Shown here piece after piece: positions 16,869 through 23,515 of a DNA stretch of 55,412 nt (position 1 is its first letter; every line of letters starts with the position of its first letter). Where the stretch lies: assembly GCF_003428165.1 (NCBI RefSeq), contig NZ_QLIQ01000021.1, forward strand, positions 1-55,412, given 5' to 3'. Source of the stretch: Cysteiniphilum litorale (GTDB taxonomy: Bacteria; Pseudomonadota; Gammaproteobacteria; Francisellales; Francisellaceae). The notes beneath the pieces were generated by a model. That model saw only the letters and a program-made list of their open reading frames with translations. It did no database searches and had not been told where the DNA came from. The translations under genes and the position numbers were made by a program.

Positions 16869-17571
16869 GTGAAGAAAGGGAGGTAGTTAAGCATTTATTC
16901 ATATTTTCTAAGGTTGTTTTTTCACTAATAGGTTCTATGCTTGGGTATAAACTTGCTTCATAAAAATAACATAAGTTATTGCTGCCATAGGCATTAATTA
17001 GAACTTCCTGTAACTCTAATAATTTTTTCTTATTATTGTTGTGGTAGTCTATTTCATTCAAATTACCAATAAACCCAACTTGTAGTAAAATAAGATATCC
17101 ATTTTTATTTATATTCGGTTTTTTTTCTATGAAAGAAGATGCTTCATATACAGAGTAGCCTAAAGTGCAAGGGTCTATCATTAAATCACAAAACATACAG
17201 TCTAATGATGATATAGCAGGGCATATTGTAACCTTGATATCTAAGTCTTTACTTTTCATAGCTGTATTGATTGTAGAATCGATGCAAAAAGTTGGATGAC
17301 CGTATACGGCAAAGCAAACGTTATTATATGATTTGAATGTATTAATGACAAATGAAGTAATGTTATCGTAAGATTCTTGCCTAGGCTTTCCTGAAAAATA
17401 TAATTTTGAAAGATTAAAGCATTTTTGTGCTTCCTCTTCTATATATTCTTCTATAAGTGGTTCATTAGCTAAATACAGAACAATATCAGAGTTTTTAATG
17501 TAGCCAACGGCTTCATGTGTAAGATGAGCAAAGTATTTTATGCCTGTTCCAACAATGACAAGGTTCTTCAT
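16840..17571 (-). CDS. Borosin-type peptide alpha-N-methyltransferase
   Basis: 243 residues of the tetrapyrrole-methylase fold, close to the split-borosin SonM and fungal OphMA enzymes rather than to cobalamin methylases. Visible landmarks: VGTGI at 7-11 (SAM site), catalytic-region Y58, R64 and Y68 in YFSGKPRQESYD, YGHP at 90-93, CPAISSLDCMFCDLMIDP at 117-134, YEAS at 142-145 and LILLQVG at 160-166. All match OphMA/SonM blocks in order. These enzymes methylate backbone nitrogens of a precursor peptide with SAM. It is the last gene of an operon with a 48-aa peptide and an unknown 421-aa protein. There is no fused precursor at its C-terminus, so it is a split type. Comparison is from memory, not a search. 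Confidence 0.87.
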   Translation of the reverse strand: MKNLVIVGTGIKYFAHLTHEAVGYIKNSDIVLYLANEPLIEEYIEEEAQKCFNLSKLYFSGKPRQESYDNITSFVINTFKSYNNVCFAVYGHPTFCIDSTINTAMKSKDLDIKVTICPAISSLDCMFCDLMIDPCTLGYSVYEASSFIEKKPNINKNGYLILLQVGFIGNLNEIDYHNNNKKKLLELQEVLINAYGSNNLCYFYEASLYPSIEPISEKTTLENMNKCLTTSLSSLIIFPLEIS

Positions 17572-17579
17572 CTTATGAG

Positions 17580-17726
17580 TTATTTATTTGCATCTGCAAA
17601 GCTATGATTTAGTGCAATAAGCTTTCTTAACTCATGTGAATTTATATTTTTTAAGTTTGGCTCTTTGTAGCTTCCTGAAATACTTTCAAATAGCTTTTTG
17701 TATTTCTGAATATTAGTATTTTTCAT
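17580..17726 (-). CDS. 48-residue peptide, candidate borosin precursor
   Basis: A short open frame from ATG 17726 to TAA 17580, with AAAGAGG overlapping the end of the gene upstream and a start only 3 bases after that gene's stop. Eight bases after its own stop the methyltransferase begins. The peptide starts MKNTNIQKYKKLFESISG and ends LRKLIALNHSFADANK. The helical charged leader and non-charged C-terminal stretch (LIALNHSFADA) fit a leader-core layout. Split-borosin precursors are normally small and lie directly beside the enzyme, so the position is right, but I see no strong match to the known precursor-binding domain. The gene itself is well supported by its RBS and coupling; the precursor role is inference. 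Confidence 0.6.
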   Translation of the reverse strand: MKNTNIQKYKKLFESISGSYKEPNLKNINSHELRKLIALNHSFADANK

Positions 17727-17729
17727 AAT

Positions 17730-18995
17730 TTACCTCTTTAATGTTATCCCAATTAGTGATTTGGTGAAACTTGATCTAACACTGAACCCATACTTAACTT
17801 TATCTTTGTATTTATCATAAATCACTTTAAACCTTTTGTCATGATCTAAAAGATCAATTGCCTTGTGTATGTTTCTATCATTATTCCCTCTTTCTGAATA
17901 CAAAGTAAGTTCGAGGATATTTTTCATGCTTCCATAAGCTGACTCACATGTCAGTCTGTTTCTAGAAAGTTCATCAAGGAAAAACTCTTTGTAATCAGCA
18001 ATTTCATTTAAATATGCAGCTTGTTGAAATGATTTTTTGTTAGTTAAGGTTTTATTATCTGGGGCAATAGATGCGTATATTGGCAAATTTTTAGAGTCAT
18101 TTCTCATAGAGCATTCGACAACACAAGGCGTAGTATTGGGTTGGTATATTTCATTGAATTTTTCCAACAGCATATTTATTGGCATTCCTGTTTCATCTGA
18201 TACAGGTCTATATCCAGTTGAATCACAAACAGCTACGGAAAATAAGTTTTTAAGAACTTGAAGTGTATAGTTTTTAACAGGTATTTTTTGCTTATGCACA
18301 ATTTCATTTAAGGCATAGTCTAAATAAAATGTATTTGTTCTAAAGTCATTTGTTCTAATAGCTTTTTCAAGAATATATAACCTTAATTTGTAGTAGCGCA
18401 TGTCGTTTTGTATTCTATCTTCCCATTTATTATCAAACATGACTAGCTCAGAAGCCCATTTAATATCTTCTTGATTAGCAATACTTTTGAAAATCTCAAA
18501 ATGGGTATTTGGGTTGCTTGGCGTCAAATCAGAACTTAACCCATACTTTTTTAGCAACCTAAAGTAGGGTATGCCTTCATTTGTTAAAGGTAGTATTATA
18601 AGGCTTCTAATTCCTGAATTTAAACTAAATGGTGATATTGGTTTTGATACAAATCTATTTTTAGGTAAATCGACAGTAAATGGGAAAAAGTCGCCAGGTT
18701 GATAAACAACCTCAGAAATAATGTTATTATGAGTTTCTAGGTATAGCTCCAAGTTATTTTTGACTAAAAAAAAGTAAGGGAAATGCTTTACGTCTTTGCT
18801 AACAATGTTTCCCACACTGTCAGGAATATAAAAAAACTTATCATCTGATATTTTTTGTCCATAAGGGTATTTTAAAATATAAAAAAGATGATCGACTGGG
18901 TTTATCTCTTCTAAAATTTCAAATAAAAGAGGGTTTAGAGTTTTAAAAAATCCCTTCACTTCTTGCCAATTCTTTTTGTCTATATTAGGTATCAT
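17730..18995 (-). CDS. Unknown 421-residue protein of the borosin-like operon
   Basis: First gene of the three-gene operon. I do not recognise the family. It is a soluble protein without signal peptide or membrane segment, rich in aromatic and charged residues. Noticeable stretches are VVYQPGDFFPFTVDLPKNRF (about 97-116), SLIILPLTNEGIPYF (about 131-145) and AVCDSTGYRPVSDETGMPI (about 255-273). Being coupled to the peptide gene (3-base gap) it is likely to make, modify or protect the peptide product. No standard RiPP tailoring motif (radical SAM CxxxCxxC, YcaO, protease triad) is visible. No good ribosome-binding site is seen. Confidence 0.6.
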   Translation of the reverse strand: MIPNIDKKNWQEVKGFFKTLNPLLFEILEEINPVDHLFYILKYPYGQKISDDKFFYIPDSVGNIVSKDVKHFPYFFLVKNNLELYLETHNNIISEVVYQPGDFFPFTVDLPKNRFVSKPISPFSLNSGIRSLIILPLTNEGIPYFRLLKKYGLSSDLTPSNPNTHFEIFKSIANQEDIKWASELVMFDNKWEDRIQNDMRYYKLRLYILEKAIRTNDFRTNTFYLDYALNEIVHKQKIPVKNYTLQVLKNLFSVAVCDSTGYRPVSDETGMPINMLLEKFNEIYQPNTTPCVVECSMRNDSKNLPIYASIAPDNKTLTNKKSFQQAAYLNEIADYKEFFLDELSRNRLTCESAYGSMKNILELTLYSERGNNDRNIHKAIDLLDHDKRFKVIYDKYKDKVKYGFSVRSSFTKSLIGITLKR

Positions 18996-19140
18996 TTCTA
19001 TATCGCCACAACTGTTTAAATCTATATATCAACAATAGATGATATTTGCTTTTTAGTAAATGCATCTGCTCGATTCGCTCTTCTTTGATTTTAAAAGTTA
19101 AAAATTTAAATTTTCAAACCAGATAGGTTAAGGAGTGGTT

Positions 19141-19305
19141 TTGAAACACAAGTTAGTGGCAATAGAAAAAGATTTGCATAAGGCGTTAAAGCGTTACTGT
19201 CTTGACTATTCACTTACGTTGTTTGAGGCAACCACCCAAATTATCGGTACGCATTTAAATAACAATGGCTACATAAAAGATGAGAATAGAGATACTAAAA
19301 ACTAA
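19141..19305 (+). CDS. 54-residue small DNA-binding-like protein (TTG start)
   Basis: An open frame from TTG 19141 to TAA 19305 with AAGGAG correctly spaced. It reads VAIEKDLHKALKRYCLDYSL, then TLFEATTQIIGTHL. This resembles the short helix pair of ribbon-helix-helix proteins (xxLHKALKxYA...). It lies directly in front of the lipoprotein and trb operon and could regulate it. No stable family match can be claimed. It ends 35 bases before the lipoprotein start. Confidence 0.5.
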   Translation: MKHKLVAIEKDLHKALKRYCLDYSLTLFEATTQIIGTHLNNNGYIKDENRDTKN

Positions 19306-19339
19306 TAACAGTGACGTTAACATTAAAGAGGGGAAACTC

Positions 19340-20557
19340 ATGAAGTATGGCAATTTTGCATTTAAATTATCTATTGCATTAACTGGTGCAGCCTTATTAT
19401 CTGCTTGCGGTGGTGGTGGCGGTGACAAAGGGGGAAGTGGTAGCTCAGGTAATCCTGTTCAAATTACTGTAACCCCTATGTCAACCAGTGTAACTGATAT
19501 TCAGGTAAGTAATAATGCAGATGGTTCAACGAATTACATTTCTTACACTTATCCAAGCTCGGATCAGATTCAGATTTATGATGGTGTCAGTAATACATCA
19601 TGGTGCACACCCGCGATTTGCCCAAATGTTTGTCAGCCAGGTGCACTTGGACGTTATGCAAGTTGTCATGTTTATGTTAATGCCAAGGTGACTGATTATG
19701 GTAATAATATTAGTGATAATATGACTATTACGAATGGTAGTACGGTTCATAGCTTTTCAATTGTTAATAAAGGCTTGTTGTATGCCTTAGATATTAATGG
19801 CTACGTTTATGCTAAAACTGATAATAGTAGTTGGTCGCAGATGCCATCTCCGCCAAACATAACACATCACATCCATACCATTGCGCTTGATCACAATGGT
19901 GTGATGTTTGCTGGATATGATAACTATAATCACGTATGGAAGTTGAATGTGTTCGATAACGTATTTGAGGATCTTGGCGTTCCTAATGCAGCCATTACTT
20001 CGGTTAATGCCTTAGCTTTTGATGCTAGTGGTAAATTACACGTTGCTGGTAGTGGCAGTAATCATATTTATGCTTACGATAATGGTTGGAGTGATGAAGG
20101 GTCTGTCAATAATGGTGTCACAGGGATTAATTACCTTAAGTTTGATAATACAGGTAATACCTATATTCAAGGTGATACAGCAACGAATCATGATGCATTC
20201 AAGCAAGTGAATGGGGTATGGACTAACTTAGGTAATCCAAATGCCAACACTGCGTTTACCGCTTTTGATGTTGACGGTCAAGGTAATGTTTATGGTGGAG
20301 TTATTGGTAGTGGGAATATGTATTTGTATGCCGGAGGGGCGTGGAGTAATAGTGGTGTTATCAAAGATGCCACTAGTGCTCCTACAGCAATGAAGGTACT
20401 CAGCAATTTAAATTTATTTGCCAGCATTGGTAATGATGGAGATATCTATACAAGGATATTAGGTGGGGGCTGGAATCTTGATGGTTCCGCAACAGGTAGC
20501 ACGTCAACGGTTATTGGCTTAAGTGTTGGTAGTCAGTTGACGGTTACCCAAGATTAA
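19340..20557 (+). CDS. Surface lipoprotein with beta-propeller-like repeats
   Basis: 405 residues from ATG 19340, chosen for AGAGGGG upstream and because it gives a clean lipobox LLSAC with Cys23. A glycine-rich stretch (GGGGGDKGGSGSSG) follows. From about residue 170 it carries repeated blades of the type LDHNGVMFAG, FDASGKLHVAG, FDNTGNTYIQG and VDGQGNVYGG, as in NHL/SMP-30-like propellers. The family is not recognised. It sits 29 bases ahead of trbB, so it may be expressed with the transfer genes, for instance in surface recognition or exclusion (inference). Confidence 0.65.
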   Translation: MKYGNFAFKLSIALTGAALLSACGGGGGDKGGSGSSGNPVQITVTPMSTSVTDIQVSNNADGSTNYISYTYPSSDQIQIYDGVSNTSWCTPAICPNVCQPGALGRYASCHVYVNAKVTDYGNNISDNMTITNGSTVHSFSIVNKGLLYALDINGYVYAKTDNSSWSQMPSPPNITHHIHTIALDHNGVMFAGYDNYNHVWKLNVFDNVFEDLGVPNAAITSVNALAFDASGKLHVAGSGSNHIYAYDNGWSDEGSVNNGVTGINYLKFDNTGNTYIQGDTATNHDAFKQVNGVWTNLGNPNANTAFTAFDVDGQGNVYGGVIGSGNMYLYAGGAWSNSGVIKDATSAPTAMKVLSNLNLFASIGNDGDIYTRILGGGWNLDGSATGSTSTVIGLSVGSQLTVTQD

Positions 20558-20586
20558 CGCGTTATTAATCGCTTGAGGTTGTCGAT

Positions 20587-21747
20587 ATGAGTGAAATGCA
20601 TGATGTACATTTTGTCGCTAATATTCTAGGGGACAAAATTATGAAAGCACTTGCTGATAGCAATGTCATGGATATCTATGTGAATTCAGACGCTAAGCTT
20701 TGGATTGATTCTAAATTAGATGGCAAGCAGTGTGTCGGTGAAGTTGATCTTGAGCATATTCGTCATGCAATGAAGGTGTTATGTCAGTATAGAGGTTATT
20801 ATCTTAATGAGGATACACCTAGTCATACCGTTGAAATGCCACACTTTTCCCCATTTGATGGAGCAAGGTGCAAATGTATTATTGAACCGGCTGCGCCTGG
20901 TCCCTCTATGGTTATTCGTCGCAATGCTAAAACGGCTTATCCGTTGGCTGATTTTGTTCAAAAGGGGATTGTTACCTATGAACAAGCGGAGTTTTTGCGT
21001 GCTTGTATTCGCTCGTATCGAAATATTTGTGTCATTGGTATCCCTCAATCGGGTAAAACGGCATTAACCTCAGCGCTTATTAATGAAATCCCTAAACTGG
21101 CGTGTTCGGGTGATCGCGTATTGGTTCTTGAAAGTACACCTGAGATTAGAGCGGATATTGAAGATGTGCAATATTTGCAGATGAATCCATTATCAATGCA
21201 GGATCTTGTGAAGGCAACTACACAGATGCGACCAGATCGTATTATTGTCGGTGAAGTGACAGACCATTCAGCGCATGACATGCTAAAGGCGTGGAATATT
21301 GGTTGTTCTGGTGGTATTGCAACCTTTCATGCCAAGGATGTTAATGCTGCACCTTTGCGATTGATTGAGCTTTGCTGTGAAAAGGGTATTGAGCCACCGA
21401 TTGCGCTAATTAACACGGTAGTTGATGTTATTGTACATATGGTTAAGGATGCTGCTCATCCTTATGGTCGAAGAATTCAAGCGATTGCTGAGCTTAAGAG
21501 TTATGACTATATCAATAAAGTTTTTAATGTAGAACCAATTCATTTTGGAGAGGGGCTTAATGAAATAGATGAATCAAGTAACAACAATGATGAAAATAAT
21601 GAAAATAAAGCAAATAAGGTAAATACAGAAAATGATAAAAAACAGGGGAGTAAGAATGCTGATGAGTCTGAAGAATATGAAAAACATGAAAAACATAAAA
21701 GAAATGAAAAAAGTAGTGCAGAATGCTTTTTCTATGGCGGGGTTTAG
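20587..21747 (+). CDS. trbB: TrbB, VirB11-type secretion ATPase
   Basis: 386 residues. Walker A GIPQSGKT at 151-158, the RPDRIIVGEV box at 215-224 and the His box GIATFHAKD at 243-251 place it in the VirB11/TrbB family of hexameric ATPases that power the type IV secretion channel and pilus at the inner membrane. It starts the trbBCDEJ-L-F-G-I order. The last 60 residues are a low-complexity N/E/K tail (NNDENNENKANK) not found in other TrbB, and trbC starts inside this tail's coding region (92-base overlap). The tail seems to be a late purine-rich expansion. Confidence 0.93.
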   Translation: MSEMHDVHFVANILGDKIMKALADSNVMDIYVNSDAKLWIDSKLDGKQCVGEVDLEHIRHAMKVLCQYRGYYLNEDTPSHTVEMPHFSPFDGARCKCIIEPAAPGPSMVIRRNAKTAYPLADFVQKGIVTYEQAEFLRACIRSYRNICVIGIPQSGKTALTSALINEIPKLACSGDRVLVLESTPEIRADIEDVQYLQMNPLSMQDLVKATTQMRPDRIIVGEVTDHSAHDMLKAWNIGCSGGIATFHAKDVNAAPLRLIELCCEKGIEPPIALINTVVDVIVHMVKDAAHPYGRRIQAIAELKSYDYINKVFNVEPIHFGEGLNEIDESSNNNDENNENKANKVNTENDKKQGSKNADESEEYEKHEKHKRNEKSSAECFFYGGV

Positions 21748-22072
21748 CATCCTGTTTAAACCATTAAAAAAAGCACTCACTAGCACGTTAATGTTGTTAC
21801 TGTCTTTTGGGTTTGCAGCTGCAAGCTCAACGGGGTCTGGGCAATTTGGTTGGGAGAAAGTACTTAAAACCATTGCAGATAGTATCTCAGGTCCAGTGGC
21901 GTACTCAATAGGTATTATCACTATTGCTATTTCAGGCTTCGCCATCGCATTTTTAGACTTACAAGGTGGGGCTAAGTGGTTTGTTAGGGTTTTATGTGGT
22001 TTATCTATTGTGTTCACTGCGACGAGTCTTTTGAGTACATTTGGCTGGACGAGCGGCGCAATGATTTTTTAA
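21656..22072 (+). CDS. trbC: TrbC, VirB2-type major pilin
   Basis: 138 residues from the ATG at 21656, chosen because AGGGGAG is 5 bases upstream; an ATG at 21632 has no such site. A long basic N-terminus precedes a signal-like helix (LTSTLMLLLSFGFAAA) with likely cleavage after AAA/SS. Two further hydrophobic helices follow (about 78-98 and 108-130), the VirB2/TrbC pattern. RP4 TrbC is cyclised by the TraF protease; a TraF homologue is present at 33310, so this pilin may be cyclic too. It overlaps trbB. Confidence 0.82.
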   Translation: MLMSLKNMKNMKNIKEMKKVVQNAFSMAGFSILFKPLKKALTSTLMLLLSFGFAAASSTGSGQFGWEKVLKTIADSISGPVAYSIGIITIAISGFAIAFLDLQGGAKWFVRVLCGLSIVFTATSLLSTFGWTSGAMIF

Positions 22073-22139
22073 GTTTTTTATTTTTTTAAAAATGTAATCC
22101 ATAACAATCTAATTGAATTGATTAAAGGGAGTATTGGTA

Positions 22140-22484
22140 GTGAGTATTTTGTATGAGTGGTCAGTTCGTAAAGCATTAACACAACCTGTGTTAGTCATGG
22201 GAACAGAAAAATTATTATTTGTGACGAATTTTTTATTTTGTATCTTGTTTATAGTAGGAACTCACTTTACTTGGCCTGCCATCTTTGCCATTCCTTTATT
22301 TGTGATTATTCATGGTTTATGCATGGCAGCCAGTAAACATGATCCTCGTGCAGTTGAGGTGTTCAAGCGTTCAATTCGACATTCACAAGGGTTTTATCCT
22401 GCGTTACCTGCCATGGGAAGTAACTACACGCGTCGTTTTAGTTCATTTCCTGAAATAACGTTGATTAAAAAGAATAATGATTAA
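22140..22484 (+). CDS. trbD: TrbD, VirB3-type inner-membrane protein
   Basis: 114 residues from GTG 22140; the TTG at 22134 is too close to the AAAGGGAG ribosome-binding site (2 bases). One or two hydrophobic helices (FVTNFLFCILFIVGTHF and WPAIFAIPLFVIIHGLCM) are followed by a short basic tail with DPRAVEVFKRSIRH, the classic TrbD/VirB3 pattern. It sits between pilin and the VirB4 ATPase, as expected for a partner of VirB4. Confidence 0.82.
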   Translation: MSILYEWSVRKALTQPVLVMGTEKLLFVTNFLFCILFIVGTHFTWPAIFAIPLFVIIHGLCMAASKHDPRAVEVFKRSIRHSQGFYPALPAMGSNYTRRFSSFPEITLIKKNND

Positions 22485-22504
22485 CCGAATAATCGAATAA
22501 ATGA

Positions 22505-23266
22505 GTGACGGGCATGAAATATACAGAGCATAAAAAGCATAAAATCAAAGGAGTAAAGCTGCTTTTAACGGCGGCTGTGCTCTCTATTGTTGTATTTGCT
22601 GTTGTTTGGATGGGCGCGCAATCAAAAAGTCCACTAGGGCAATCAGCTATTCAAGAAAGTGATGCAAGTGGCAATCTTTTAGAGATTGCGTTGTATGAAA
22701 CAAGCAAAACCTTTGATCCGTCCTCATCGATTAAGGTGCTGTTTCCCGAAGAGGTCGTTACTTATTTTGGCAATATGGGACAGATCAATTTCAAAGATAA
22801 TGATCATGCTAACACCTTTAATCGGTTGAATAACAAATTAGTCGGTTTGGCTAATGTTACGTTATTAGGGCAATCAAACATTTATGCCAAATTTAACCAA
22901 AACTTAACGAATGCTTTTGTGATTAGTCATGCTATTCCGTATGTCGAGCATGTGAAAAAGCAAAAGGATGGTGATATGGTCATTACACCAAATATTGTCA
23001 ATATAGGCACATGGATCACCTTAAAATCTTCTATGGATAAAGATCTTATTAAATTGCAACTGTCATTCACAAACAAAGCGATTAATGGCGCATCTTCTAA
23101 ACATGTTGGTGATCTGCAAATTGGCAAACCAGATATTGCTGAAAGTAGTTTATTGTATAACTTCAGTATTCCAAATCATCAAATTACCTTTTTACAGATG
23201 CCAAGCGCCCAAAAAGATAAAAGTTTATTGCTGGTTGTTCAGCCAGATTTGGTCAAAACCGTGTGA
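22505..23266 (+). CDS. Membrane-anchored protein with secretin-like C-terminal domain
   Basis: 253 residues from GTG 22505 (250 from ATG 22514; neither has a good ribosome-binding site). One N-terminal membrane segment (about 18-36), then a periplasmic part. Its C-terminal third (VNIGTWITLKSSMDKDLIKL, then a loop, FSIPNHQITFLQMP and LLLVVQPDLV) follows the order of the secretin core (G-x-LxVxP...ISLxL...V-DGQT...LLIxVTPxLI). The usual N-domains and pore strands are missing, so it cannot form a gate by itself. It is not part of the standard trb set and lies between trbD and trbE. Function unknown; the secretin likeness is my reading. Confidence 0.55.
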   Translation: MTGMKYTEHKKHKIKGVKLLLTAAVLSIVVFAVVWMGAQSKSPLGQSAIQESDASGNLLEIALYETSKTFDPSSSIKVLFPEEVVTYFGNMGQINFKDNDHANTFNRLNNKLVGLANVTLLGQSNIYAKFNQNLTNAFVISHAIPYVEHVKKQKDGDMVITPNIVNIGTWITLKSSMDKDLIKLQLSFTNKAINGASSKHVGDLQIGKPDIAESSLLYNFSIPNHQITFLQMPSAQKDKSLLLVVQPDLVKTV

Positions 23267-23515
23267 TGTTAAGTAGGGGAGGAAACACATGAGTATCGAT
23301 CCATAAATCATTAATTAAATTACAACAAAGAAGTTGCTTATAAGACCGTTTCAGATGGTTTGGTTTTGCTCAATCTGAATTTAGCAAAATGACGATTATT
23401 TGCACGGTTTAGTTTGATTATTGGTCATCAAAGCAAAGAGAAAACATCAAAATTTTCACTGGAAAAATTAAAAAAATGAAGAAAGTGGAAAAGGGAAAAA
23501 TGGGATATTGAAAAC

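Noticed and set aside
16840-17571. Reading the tetrapyrrole-methylase-fold enzyme as a cobalamin or siroheme gene
   Set aside because: No other cobalamin gene is near, and the YGHP, IDP and YEAS blocks fit the OphMA/SonM group better. A profile search could still change this.
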